NCBI GenBank assembly: GCA_016490735.1
Contig: JAEMWC010000625.1
Span: 297,001-361,000 of the forward strand
DNA: 64,000 nucleotides
DNA from: Pachyseris speciosa
Taxonomy: Eukaryota; Cnidaria; Anthozoa; Scleractinia; Pachyseridae
Direction of reading: 5' to 3'
Shown here: piece by piece, positions 51,143 through 62,100 of the stretch
Position numbering within the stretch: the stretch's first letter is position 1
How the letters are laid out: every line of letters starts with the position of its first letter
Made by a program: the position numbers and the translations under genes
Notes under the pieces: generated by a model
What the model was told of the DNA's origin: nothing
Databases searched by the model: none
What the model saw: the letters and a program-made list of their open reading frames with translations, nothing else

Positions 51143-54100
51143 ATGCCCGGAGGTTCGAGCGAAGCAGGGAGTTCGGCGAGTGCCGCCAGTAGCAGTGAAG
51201 TTTCGACGCCTGTGGCTGTTGAAGTTGGGGGATTACAGCCTTTTCAAGTTAAGGGAGATCCGCATTCCATTTCACAGCGTTGGAAAAAATGGAAAAGGGC
51301 TTTTCAGTTGTACGTGCTAGGAAAAGGAGTCACGAATGATCCGCAGAAACGAGGTCTTCTACTTCACACGGCCGGCCTGGAGGTACAAGAAGTTTTCTTT
51401 ACCCTTGTGTCTGACGGTGAGGACAAGGACTACGCCGCCACTTTAAAGGTATTAGATGATTACTTTATCCCTAAAGCCAACGTGCCTTTCGAAAGACACG
51501 TATTCAGGCAAATTGGCCAAAATAGCGAGGAGACTGTTGATCAATTTGTCTGTCGGTTGAGACAACGTGCAGCCTCGTGTGACTTCGGAGAGCGGGAGGA
51601 TGAGTACATCAGAGATCAGCTAATTGATAAATGCTATTCAGCAAAGTTGCGTAGGAAATTTCTTGAAAAACAAGGCAGTGTTACGTTGAATGACCTTTTA
51701 ATAATTGCCAGGGCACAGGAAGCAGTTGATTTGCAAATGGAAGCAATGGGAGGGAACGCTTGTTCAGAGCAAGTGAACAGTGTCACTGATGTAAAGTTTG
51801 GTGTGAACAGTGAGAAGAGAGAGTGTTTTAACTGTGGTCGGGAGGACCATCTTGCTAGAGATTGGAGATGCCCTGCTAGAGGTCGTAAATGCGATCAATG
51901 TGGAGCAGTCGGTCATTTTAAGGTTAAGTGTCATAAAAGGCCACAGCGAGGTTCCCAACAGTGGCAGAAACAAGGTGCCAGCAGTTGGGGTAGGAAAATT
52001 GATCCAAAAGGAACTGATAGGGGCAGGAAGACCAACACCAATTATGTTGACAGTCACGCTGATGGAGAGGTGGAAAAAGGGGAAAGGCCTAATTCTACAT
52101 ATGAGTATGTGTTTTCTGTGGGAGATGAGGTGAATCACAGTGATGGAATAGTAACCCTGCAGATTGGAGGAGTCATTTTGCCAAATGTTCTAATTGACTC
52201 AGGGGCGACATGCAACCTTCTTGGGAAGGAAACCTGGGAGTGGCTCAAGAATCAGAACGTCCAGTGTCAGACCCGCAAAGAAGCTAAGGCCTTATTTGCA
52301 TATGGAAACACCAGACCACTGCCAACACTAGGAACATTTACAGCGGATGTCTCGTCAGCGGACACAAATGTCACCTGTGAAGCTGATTTCGTGGTCTTGG
52401 ATGGAAATGGCAGAACTCTCCTTTGTCGAGACACAGCTGAGAAATTACATCTGCTGCGTATTGGACCTATGCATGCTGTGAACAGTGTTGGAGCAGAGGC
52501 TATGGGGCAAGATATCAAGGACAAATACAAGGAACTGTTTAATGGTGTAGGTCTCCTTAAGGGCTATGAGTTGAAGCTGAACATCGACGAGTCTGTGAAG
52601 CCGGTGGCACAACCTGTACGAAGGATCCCATTTGCTGTAAGAGAGAAAGTGGAGAGAAAGCTAGATGAATTACTGGTAAATGGAATAATAGAAGAGGTAC
52701 CTGAGGGGCCAACTGGGTGGGTTTCACCACTGGTCGTCGTACCCAAACCTGATGGGGACATTAGAGTTTGTGTCGATATGAGACGTGCAAATCAGGCGAT
52801 TATCAGGGAGCGTCAGCCCATCCCGACAGTTGAAGAAGTTCTCCAAGACCTAAATGGCAGTACAGTGTTCAGTCGAGTGGATCTGAAGTGGGGATTTCAC
52901 CAGATACTTCTTGCAGAAGAAAGCAGGCATGTGACAACATTTGTTACCCACCGCGGCCTTTACAGATACACCCGACTCATGTTTGGAGTGACCTCAGCAC
53001 CTGAAAAATATCAACAAATCATCCGGGATGTACTACGTGGCTGTGATGGTGTGGTCAACATTGCAGATGACCTGGTGATCCATGGAAAGGACCTTGAGCA
53101 GCATGACGAGAGGCTTTTTGCTGTCCTTGACCGGTTGAAGACGGCTGGTTTGACGTTGAACGAAAGCAAGTGTGAGTTCAGGCTACCAAGGTTGACATTC
53201 TTTGGGCATGAAGTAACACAGAATGGTGTGAAACCCAGTGAAGAGAAAATTGCAGCAATCCTACATGCAGACCCACCACAGAATGCCAGCGAAGCAAGAT
53301 CTTTCCTAGGTCTGGTTCAGTTTGTGTCTAAGTTTGTTCCAGACTTGTCATCTGTCGCGGAACCGATCCAGAGACTAACTCACAAGAATGTAGAATTCAA
53401 GTGGCACCCAGAACAGCAGACTGCATTTGAGAAGTTAAAGGAACTGATCACGAGTGCAAATGCTCTGGCTTACTTCAATGTAGGTGGCAGAACAAGAATT
53501 GTTGCAGATGCATCCCCTGTGGGTCTTGGAGCGGTGTTAACTCAGTTGCAGGGCAGTGAGTGGAGAGTGATTGCTTATGCCTCAAGACGGCTGACAGATG
53601 TAGAGAGGCGGTACAGCCAAACCGAGAAAGAGGCCCTCGCTCTTGTGTGGGCTTGTGAACGCTTTAACATGTATGTTTTTGGAAGAGAATTTGAGCTAGA
53701 AACGGATCACAAGCCGCTGGAGTACATTTACTCACCAAAGTCAAAACCTTCAGCCCGGGTGGAACGGTGGGTCCTTCGCTTGCAGGCTTATGACTTCAAG
53801 GTTGTCTACAGGCCAGGCAGAACCAACATTGCAGATGCTTTGTCCAGACTGAATTGCAAGTTCCGTGGTGATGATGGAGAACATTACGACTATGTCCATG
53901 CTGTAGCTGAGAGCAGCGTCCCTTGTTCCCTGATGTCCACTGAAATAGAGGAGGCTTCAGCTGGTGATCTGGAACTAAACCTTATTAAGGAATGTGTGAG
54001 AACGGGAGACTGGAGTAGGTGTAATGTCCCTGCCTACTTGCAAGTGAAGAACGAATTGTGTACCTTTGGTCAGCTGCTGCTGCGTGGTTCCAGGCTGGTA

Positions 54101-55288
54101 ATTCCCAAGGTGCTGAGAGAGCGTGTTTTGCAGTTGGCCCACGAAGGGCATCAGGGCATTGTCAAAATGAAATGCAGGCTACGTAGTAAGGTTTGGTGGC
54201 CCAAGATGGATACCGATGCGGAGAAATTGTGCAAGAGCTGTCATGGTTGCCAAGCTGTCAGTGAATATGCTGCCCCAGAACCTATGGCACGAGCCTTCCC
54301 ACCAAGCGGACCGTGGCAGGATTGCGCTGCAGATATATTGGGCCCTCTACCTTCTGGAGAGAATCTGCTTGTTGTGGTCGATTATTATAGCCGATATTTT
54401 GAAGTAGTTATCCTGAAGTCAACTACAAGTGCCAAGATCATTGATAGCCTTAAACCGATATTTTCTCGATTTGGAGTGCCCTATACACTCAAAACTGACA
54501 ACGGTCCCCAATTTGTTTCAGACGAATTTGAAGCCTTTCTCGCAGAAAATGGGATAGAACACCGCACAACACCACCGTTGTGGCCACAAGCCAATGGGGA
54601 GGTGGAACGCCAAAATCGCACATTGCTGAAAGTGATCCAGATTGCTCAAATTGAAGGGAAAGATTGGCGCAAGGAACTGCAGACATTTCTAATTGCATAC
54701 AGATCAACCCCTCAGATGACAACCGGGGCAACGCCATTTTACTTGATGTTCGGGAGGGAGATGCGAACCAAGCTACCAGACCTGAGGCGTGAGGCACCTA
54801 TCACCAGCGAGGAGATTCGTGACCGAGACTGGGCAAAGAAGCTGTCCCAAAAAGAATATGTTGATGCTAGGAGGCATGCGGTGGAGAACCAAGTAGAAAC
54901 TGGGGATAAAGTCCTCCTGAGAAACATGAAAACAAACAAGCTGTCCCCAAACTATGATCCAAGTCCTTGTGAAGTACTGGACAGAAAAGGAGGAGAGGTG
55001 ACAGTTAGGAACAAAGATGGTGTTGAGATAAAGCGGAACGTGTCATTTGTGAAAAAGTACAATGAGAGACTCGCAGAAAGTGTAAACACTGGACATCTAG
55101 AGCAGCAAGACGTGGTCGAAACAGGGGAAACTAAGGGGGAACGCGAACCCCCAGAGCCGACTTGTTCGACAAGACCTGTGCAGCCCATCGTTAGCCCGAG
55201 TCTGGCTCAGCAGATGACTAGCCCGAGGCCAACTCGAACTATTAGACTACCCAAACGATTTGATGATTATGAACTGTCAAAAAGGTGA
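51143..55288 (+). CDS. Gag-Pol polyprotein of the Ty3/gypsy element
   Basis: About 1381 residues from MPGGSSEAGSS; the upstream GTG codon at 51122 is not needed. Gag: WKKWKRAFQLYVLGKGV region and zinc knuckles CFNCGREDHLARDWRC, CDQCGAVGHFKVKC. Protease: VLIDSGATCNLLG. Reverse transcriptase: VSPLVVVPKPDGDIRVCVDM and the catalytic VNIADDLVIHG. RNase H: IVADASPVGLGAV and ETDHKPLEYI. Integrase: HEGHQGIVKMKCRLRSKVWW, CKSCHGCQ, DILGPL, KTDNGPQFVS and NGEVERQNR. The order PR-RT-RH-IN defines Ty3/gypsy. No stop or shift, so it could be active. Confidence 0.95.
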   Translation: MPGGSSEAGSSASAASSSEVSTPVAVEVGGLQPFQVKGDPHSISQRWKKWKRAFQLYVLGKGVTNDPQKRGLLLHTAGLEVQEVFFTLVSDGEDKDYAATLKVLDDYFIPKANVPFERHVFRQIGQNSEETVDQFVCRLRQRAASCDFGEREDEYIRDQLIDKCYSAKLRRKFLEKQGSVTLNDLLIIARAQEAVDLQMEAMGGNACSEQVNSVTDVKFGVNSEKRECFNCGREDHLARDWRCPARGRKCDQCGAVGHFKVKCHKRPQRGSQQWQKQGASSWGRKIDPKGTDRGRKTNTNYVDSHADGEVEKGERPNSTYEYVFSVGDEVNHSDGIVTLQIGGVILPNVLIDSGATCNLLGKETWEWLKNQNVQCQTRKEAKALFAYGNTRPLPTLGTFTADVSSADTNVTCEADFVVLDGNGRTLLCRDTAEKLHLLRIGPMHAVNSVGAEAMGQDIKDKYKELFNGVGLLKGYELKLNIDESVKPVAQPVRRIPFAVREKVERKLDELLVNGIIEEVPEGPTGWVSPLVVVPKPDGDIRVCVDMRRANQAIIRERQPIPTVEEVLQDLNGSTVFSRVDLKWGFHQILLAEESRHVTTFVTHRGLYRYTRLMFGVTSAPEKYQQIIRDVLRGCDGVVNIADDLVIHGKDLEQHDERLFAVLDRLKTAGLTLNESKCEFRLPRLTFFGHEVTQNGVKPSEEKIAAILHADPPQNASEARSFLGLVQFVSKFVPDLSSVAEPIQRLTHKNVEFKWHPEQQTAFEKLKELITSANALAYFNVGGRTRIVADASPVGLGAVLTQLQGSEWRVIAYASRRLTDVERRYSQTEKEALALVWACERFNMYVFGREFELETDHKPLEYIYSPKSKPSARVERWVLRLQAYDFKVVYRPGRTNIADALSRLNCKFRGDDGEHYDYVHAVAESSVPCSLMSTEIEEASAGDLELNLIKECVRTGDWSRCNVPAYLQVKNELCTFGQLLLRGSRLVIPKVLRERVLQLAHEGHQGIVKMKCRLRSKVWWPKMDTDAEKLCKSCHGCQAVSEYAAPEPMARAFPPSGPWQDCAADILGPLPSGENLLVVVDYYSRYFEVVILKSTTSAKIIDSLKPIFSRFGVPYTLKTDNGPQFVSDEFEAFLAENGIEHRTTPPLWPQANGEVERQNRTLLKVIQIAQIEGKDWRKELQTFLIAYRSTPQMTTGATPFYLMFGREMRTKLPDLRREAPITSEEIRDRDWAKKLSQKEYVDARRHAVENQVETGDKVLLRNMKTNKLSPNYDPSPCEVLDRKGGEVTVRNKDGVEIKRNVSFVKKYNERLAESVNTGHLEQQDVVETGETKGEREPPEPTCSTRPVQPIVSPSLAQQMTSPRPTRTIRLPKRFDDYELSKR

Positions 55289-55478
55289 CTGAACACTGTT
55301 ATTTGGGGACCTGCTAGCAGCTGAACTTTGCATCTTACCGAACTGAACTTTGTTTCATGTTATAGCATTTAAGCTTGTGCTCCTGTTATATATATATATA
55401 TGTATTTTTGTTGGAGTTTTATTCCTTACAACAGCATGCTGTATTGTTTTCCTTAAAAAAAAAAAAAACATGGAGGGA

Positions 55479-55662
55479 TGTAGTGTACACTGTATTAGAC
55501 CGGAAGTTTACCGGAAACCATTTCTGGGTTTCCCAAGATGCGTAGTGGGGTTGGTTGTAATGTGAATGTGTGTGTTCGGGGAAGCCATATTGTGTTAGCG
55601 TTAGACGTTGTGTTCATCCTGTAACATCGAGGCAGCTAGCCATTAAAGGACGAGATTTCACA
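55479..55662 (+). repeat. 3' LTR of the gypsy element
   Basis: Identical to the 5' LTR, preceded by an A tract and TGGAGGGA. Confidence 0.92.
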
Positions 55663-55667
55663 AAACC

Positions 55668-58600
55668 GCTCTCGCATTCTTGGTTTGACCATGTCTTCGA
55701 TTTTGTGGGAGCTGCTCGCCATGTACAGACTGTCGGTGTCCATCTGAATCAGTTCGAAGTTCCGCCGGTCCATGAATGTGAGGAGGAAGTCGTAATAGAA
55801 CTGCAACACCAGCAGCTTTGCCAGCTGATACACCGCAATACCAATCTGAAATGGACGGCTGATCTTTATCTGTCTTTTGCGGGTTTCGATTTCAAATGCA
55901 CCTCCAACGAGATTGAGCGCTGTTGCCGAGCAGTTTGAACACATCTGCCAACAGAGCTTTGTCCCTGTCCTTGCTCCTTCCTTTCTTGCTTCTGTGACTT
56001 GGTCGACAAACCAAACGAATGGTCTTCGGGGGGAGTACTCAATGGTGCCATAAACGGCTGTAATAACAGCTTTGTGTTGCAGATACCAAAACAGTAGCGG
56101 AGCGTAAAGCAAAGTTTTCTCTGTTTTCAAAGCTCAAACCAATCTTCTTCCATTCCCCCTGTTGCGTTTGGTTCTTTTCATGTAATCTTTCATGTGCTCT
56201 GGCACTGCATCCTCAGGAATTTCTTTGTTGACGAAGAAAGGGGGAATTTCCTGAAACACAGGCCAAAGCTGCTTGGGGATTTCGATATCAACCTCAGCAA
56301 AGCCGAACCATTTCTTTGCCAGAACCATTTTTGTGAAGGCGGCAACGTGGTGTGGATCTCCTGGTCTTTCAAAATGTTGAACTTCTCCTTTTCCACAAGG
56401 CATTTCTTTTGCCATTGTGGATAAATACAGGGCGTTGGCGTCGTATCCCAAGATTGCTTCACATTTCTTTGGGTTTTGGTATTGGTGGCCGCGGATGAAC
56501 GTTTCGCCAGCTGCGTGGTAACGGGTGAACACCATACTTGGCCCACCGACAACCGCGCCTTTCACCATTGTGTATGCTTCCTCGTCTGGATTCCACAACC
56601 CTCGGTTTCCTTTCTCTTTTGCAAGTTCGCGGAGTGCTCCGTCCAGAAGATAACGTAGACTGACACCTGGGATTGACAAAGCGTCTTTCAACATGTCGAT
56701 GTTTTTCTCTGCGTAAAACTCTTTCATTTTGGTAATCGCTTCGATACCGGGCCGCACATCCAGATCGTTGTAAAAGCGCAACCAGTCTGAAAAGGTTTTC
56801 ATTCCTTTCTCGTGGAACAACTTCTTGCACTTTTTCCATTCACTGCGCGTCAGAACAAACTTTTCTTTCAACTTCGAATACCAATGTGGATAGTCGGGAA
56901 GACCAGGGAAATCCAGCTTGTCGCCTGAATCAAACCATTCGTATAGCAACCACCATTTCTGCCCTGCACATTTGAAAGATTTTACCCAAGCATCGTAATC
57001 TGTTCCAGGACCAAGATAGTTGATGATGTCAAGAAACAACTGATGTTCTGATGTACATAATTTTGTTGGTTGACTTTGCGACTTGGCAGTCCCCCTCTTC
57101 GTCAGTCATTTTTTCCACAAAGTGACTTTTTATCATGTTGAGGTTGTATTTTTCGCTGTTGAAACCAACCACGGGCACTTGGTGACACCAGTCGAATAGG
57201 TTTTGCTGCGCACTTTTGGGAAGGTATTTGTGGTCAGTGAGGAGGAAATTTTTGAGGACGTTTCCTCTGATTCTTTTTACTCTGGCTTCCAACTCTTCCA
57301 CAGATGCTTTGACCAGCTTTTCTGGGTTTTTGTCCTGCAAGTGGGTGATTCGTTCTTGAAAGTTGTTGCCGATTGAAACAGAAATTGGTGTGTGCGCATT
57401 TACGAAACGGAGATCTGTTGTTGCCCGAAGTTGTTCGTTGTGGTTCATTATCGCTTCGAAATCGAAGAATATGAAGAAGGGATAGATGGTGTGTTTGTAG
57501 TCGGGCATTTGCAGCGGTTTTTTAATGGGTTCGGAATCCCATTCCCATTCCTCACCTTGTGGTTGACTGTTTTCTTGGTCGAACTCACACTCCCACTTCT
57601 CGATCACTTCGAAATCCTCTGCTTCCAATTTTTCTTTGATTGTTTTCGTTTCTTCGAAAAGCTGTCTCGGTGTTTTCCCCTTCTTGGTTGGTGTGTCAAA
57701 CTTGTAACGGTTACAGAAAGGGCAGCCGTGGTAAAAACACCCATGAAAGTGGAAGATCTTTTTGCGTTCCAGGTTGAAACCGTCAACAGGAAACCAAGCC
57801 ACATATCTTTCGCTCCCGTGCCCAAACATTTGATGGTGGATGTGGAACTCCCTTTCTTTCTTTTCCCTTTCAATCCAGATAACAGCTTTGGAGAAAACCT
57901 TGGGAAAGGGAAAGAAGGCAGAGTTTGGCAATTGTGTTGGTTTGTTGGGACAGTTAATTTTTGTTTTCCCTTCGGTGCATCTTTCAAAATGTCTGTGAAG
58001 ATCACAAGATATTGTGAACCGCGCGCGAAAAACCCCACAACCATAGTTTTGATCAGCGTTTGAATTTTCTTGATCAGAAACGCGTGTCATCCCCAATGTC
58101 AGGATTGTTTTCATTTGCTCACATGGTCTTCTTCTCAAATACCAATAAACCTCTTCGTCATCTTGTTTTTCAGGCTCGAAAAATCTGATTCCAATCAAGT
58201 CTGTTATTGGTCGATCTTGGTTCAAAAACTCTTCCACGTTTCCCATCTGTTTCAAAGAAATGGGTGGAGCATCTTTAGCCTTGTTGGTTTGGAAAAACCC
58301 TTTTGCAAGTTGTTGCGCCGTTCTTTCGCAACGATCGATGCGGGCTCCATTGAAAATGGCAGTACAACGCCACACACAAAGGTTGTCGTTCTCCCCATCC
58401 ACTGACACCATTGCGCGACTGTGGGCTTGATTGTTCAACCATTTGAGAAGTTTTCCTTCACCCAACAAAGGTTCCCTGTCGTACACAACTTTCAAATCCA
58501 CAGTTTTGAATTCCACTAACCGCCATTTTCTGTCTGGAAAGAGAAGTGGTTCACTTTCTCTTTCTCCCTCTTTTTCCCTCAGCCAGGCCCTTCCTTCACT

Positions 58601-58996
58601 GATTCTTTGAAAGAGTGGTGAGGTGCGATCCATATGGTATTTCTCAATTTCTGCATCGCCTTCGTCCCGCCCATGTTCTTCTGGTTTCAGCTCAAGTTTA
58701 TAGGAATAGTTGTACACAAGGCGAAATGCCCGTTCTGCGTTTTCACTTATTGCTGTGGTGAATTTTTTTGTCAGATCGTTGGCAAGCCCAGCAGTTGCTT
58801 GCCAAACTGTGAGAGCCTTTCTCCCTCGTCCTCTTTGAAACCCATCATAGCGCAGAATTGATGGATCGCGTGCCCAAGGAGTTGGTATCTCTGTTTTAAG
58901 AATGGTGGTACGCCCAGCCATTCCGCGGGTGGAATTTCTTGCGCCAGCACCAAAATTATTTGCTGCTGGTTGAAGGTTTTGACTCACGGCCGCCAT
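55668..58996 (-). pseudogene. POLB: Polymerase B of the Polinton-like element, main part
   Basis: Starts MAAVSQNLQPAANNF at 58996, 21 bases after a TATTAGAGAAA motif. Frames: 58996-57029, 57039-56134, 56130-55668, with shifts near 57035, 56132 and 55990. Blocks: CDLHRHFERC zinc-like pattern, FHFHGCFYHGCPFC insert, exonuclease FFDFEAIM, second exonuclease block GFNSEKYNLN (Asn where the first Polinton has Asp), motif A GYDANALYLS, motif C IQMDTDSLYM. The motif B region reads GNSA in one frame and then breaks off, a likely deletion. Protein-primed replication is the family role. Confidence 0.85.
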
Positions 58997-59180
58997 CACT
59001 CTTGTCCCTTACCCCCTTTCTCTAATAGGCCGACGCCTTTTCCTTGGTTTCCTTTTTTCTTTACTTGAGTAGTAGTATCGGCGTCAAACAAATACTCGTT
59101 TTTTCCGACAAAACCCGACGAGCGAAGCGAGGAGGGTGTGTCGAAAAAAACCGTATTTGTTTCACGCCGATACTACTACT
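58939..59180 (-). repeat. Right terminal inverted repeat, including a 113-bp palindrome
   Basis: Palindrome arms at 59068-59095 and 59153-59180, 28 nt each. The rest aligns with the left repeat through the TATTAGAGAAA motif into the first codons of the polymerase. Confidence 0.88.
59017..59027 (-). promoter_or_regulatory. TATTAGAGAAA motif, putative polymerase promoter
   Basis: Exact copy of the left-end motif, 21 bases upstream of the polymerase ATG, with the same G-rich spacer. Confidence 0.55.
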
Positions 59181-62100
59181 GCGCGTCCCTTCAATTCCTG
59201 GTTTCGAGATGTTGACTCTCGGTCATAATCACAATCTTTGAAAACTCGTAAGAGAATGTTGAAAATGCGTGGTTTTTACTAGCTGTAATGAGTATTACTT
59301 GTTCGTACGATGTGGAGCACGTAAACAACAATTACTGAATTCCGACATTTTGACTCTCTAAGAGCATGTTCAAAGTAGGTAGTGTTTACCAGCTGTGATG
59401 AGTACAGAGAATTCCTGGTTTCCTTGAAAACTTGTAAGAGGGTGTTGAAAGTAGCAGGTTTTTACTAGCTGTGATGACTATTACTTGTGCGTACGGTGTG
59501 GAGCGCGTCCCATCAATTCCTTATTTCCGAGATTTTGACTCTCGGTCATAATCTCACTCTTTGAAACTTCGTAAGAGCATGTTGAAACTAGATGGCTTTT
59601 ACAGGCCGCGATGAGTGCTTATAGTGCGCACGTTCTGGAGCACGTGACATCAATTCCTGATTTCCGAGATTTTCACTCTCGGTCATAATCTCACTCTTTC
59701 AAAAGTTTTTAAGAGCATGTTGAAAGTAGGTGGTGAGTACTTCCTGTGCCCACGGTGTGGAGCGCGATCCATCAATTCCTAATTGCCTAGATTTTGACTC
59801 ACGGTCATAATCTACCTCTCTGAAAACTTGTAAGGGCATGTTGAAAGTAGGTGGCTTTTACTAGCTGTCATGAGTACTACTTGTGCGCACGGAGTAGATT
59901 TCGTCCCATCAATAAGTGATTTCCGAGAGTTTGAGTCTCGGTCATAATCTCACTCTTTGAAAACTTGTAAGAGCATGTTGAGAGTACGTGGTTTGTACTA
60001 GCTGTGACGAGTACTATTTGTGCGCACGTTGTGCAGCGCATCCCATCAATTCCTGGTCTGCGATATTTTGAATCTTGGTCATAATCTCACTCTTTGAAAA
60101 TTTATAAAAGGATGTTGAACGTAGGTGGTTTTTACCAGCTGTGATAAGTACAACTTGTGCGCACAGTGTGGAGTGCGTTCCATCAATTCCTGATTTTCGA
60201 GATTTTGATCGTCGGTCATCAACGCACGGTAAAACTTATAACAGCATGTTGAAAGTAGGTGCTTTTTACTAGCTCGGATGACAACTATTTGTGCGCGCGG
60301 TGTGGAGCGCGTGCAATAAATTCCTTATTTTGGAGATTTTGAGTCTGGGTAATAATCTCACTCTTTGAAAACTTGTAAGAGCATACTGCAAGTAGTTGGT
60401 TTTTATTAGCTCTGATGAGTACTACTTCTGAGCGCGCTGTGGAGCGCGTCCCATCAATTCCTGATTTTCGAGATTTTGACTGTCGGTCATAAACTCACTC
60501 TCCGAAAACTTGTAATAGGATGGTGAAATTAGGTGCTTTTTACAAGCTGTGATGGGTAGTACTTGCGCGCACGGTCTGGAGCGCGTCCCGTCAATTCCTT
60601 ATTTCCGAAAGTCTCACTCAGGTCGTAATCTCACTCTTTACTCTAGCTATCATGAGTACTTCTTGTGGGCACCGTGTGGAACTCGTCCAATAAATTCCTG
60701 ATTTCTGAGATTGAGAATCTCGGTCATAATCTCACTCTTTGAAAACTTCTAAAAGGATGTTGAAAGTAGGTGGTGTTTAGCTGAGATGATTACTACTTGA
60801 TCGCACGGTGTGGAGCGCGTCTCATTAATTCCTGATATTGAATCTCAGTCCGGATGTTGAATCTCAGTCATAATCACAATCTTTGAAAGCTTCTAAAAGG
60901 ATGTTGAAAGTAGGTTGTTTTTACTAGCTGTGATGAGTACTACTTGTGCGTTTGGTGTGGAGCGCGTCTCATCAATTCCTGATTTCCGATCTCTCTTTGA
61001 AAACTTGTAAGAGCATGCTGAAAGTAACTGGTTTCTACTTTCTGTCATAACTACCAATTGTGTGCTCGGTGTGGAGCGCGTCCCGTGAATTTCTGATTTC
61101 CGAGATTTTGACTCTCGGTCATAATCTCACTCTTTGAAAAGCTGTAAAAGCAATTTGGAAGTAAGCGGTCTCTACCAGCAGTGATGAGTACAACTTGTGC
61201 GCACAGTGTTGAGTGCGTTCCATCAATTCCCGATATCCGAGATTTTGACTGTTGCTCATAATCTCACGGTATAAAACTTGGGAGAGCATGTTAAAAGTAG
61301 GTCGTTTTTCTAGCTGTGATGAGTACTTCTTGTGCCCACGGTGTGTAGCGCGTCCATTCAATTCCTGATATCCGACATTGTGACTCAAGGTCATAATATA
61401 TCTCTTTGAAAACTTGTAAGGGCATGTTGAAAGTAGGTGGCTTTTACAAGCTGTCATGAGTACTACTTTTTCCAACAGAGGAGATCTTGTCGCATCAATT
61501 CGTGATTTCCGAGTTTTTGAATCTCGGTCATAATCTCACTCTTTGGAAACTTTTAAGAGCATGTTGAAACTAGGTGGTTTTTACTAGCTGTCATAAGTAC
61601 TACTTGAGTGCTTATAGTGCCCACGGTGTGGAGCGCGTCCCATCAATTCCTGATTGCCGAGATTTTGACTCTCTCGGTCATAATCTCACTCTTTGAAAAC
61701 TTGTAAGAGCATGTTGAAAGTAGGTGCTTTTTAGTAGCTGTGATGAGTACTACTTCTGACGGCGGTGAGAAGAGCGTCCCATAAATTCCTGCTTTTCGAG
61801 ATTTTCAATCTCGGTCGTAATCTCACTCTTTGAAAACTTCGAAAAAGATGTATAAAGTAGATGGTGTTTACAAGCTATAATGGGTACTACTTGTGCCCGC
61901 GGTGTGGAGCGCGTCCCATCAATTCCTGATTTCCGAGGTTTTCACTCTGGGTCATAATCTCACTCTTTGGAAACTTGTAAGAGCATCTTGAAAGTAAGTG
62001 GTTTTTCTAGCTGTCATGAGTACTTCTTGTGCACACGGTATAGGAGCCTGTCCCATCAATTCCTGATTTCCGATATTTTAACTCTGGGTCATAATCTCTC

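Larger units (their letters stand above)
50873..55662 (+). mobile_element. Ty3/gypsy LTR retrotransposon, intact and young
   Basis: 4,790 bp with LTRs at 50873-51056 and 55479-55662, 184 bp each and identical base for base as I read them. Target duplication AAACC at 50868-50872 and 55663-55667. TGGCGACGAGGATGGGA after the 5' LTR is the likely primer-binding region, and TGGAGGGA before the 3' LTR is the polypurine tract. One uninterrupted gag-pol frame. It has no env. Inserted in the polymerase gene of the Polinton-like element. Confidence 0.95.
31413..59180. mobile_element. Polinton-like element with palindromic ends, heavily invaded
   Basis: 27,768 bp between GCGCG duplications, about 15 kb of its own sequence after removing a LINE (33573-39082), a second LINE (about 42740-44795), a tRNA-like array (46630-47211) and a gypsy element (50873-55662). 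Own genes: small unknown genes at the left (plus), a capsid-type block (minus, 39100-42740), a Pro-rich protein, ATPase, collagen-like and repeat fibres (plus), a double zinc ribbon (minus), rve integrase (plus), and polymerase B (minus) running in from the right end. Many frameshifts make it inactive. Related to Polintons by polymerase, ATPase and integrase, but with different ends and integrase from the element at 899-15631. Confidence 0.88.

Noticed and set aside
57392..58063. 223-codon plus-strand frame
   Set aside because: Antisense to the second polymerase, Phe- and Val-rich, typical shadow.
61119..61475. 118-codon frame in the satellite
   Set aside because: Produced by tandem satellite units; repeats of the same peptide appear in neighbouring units.
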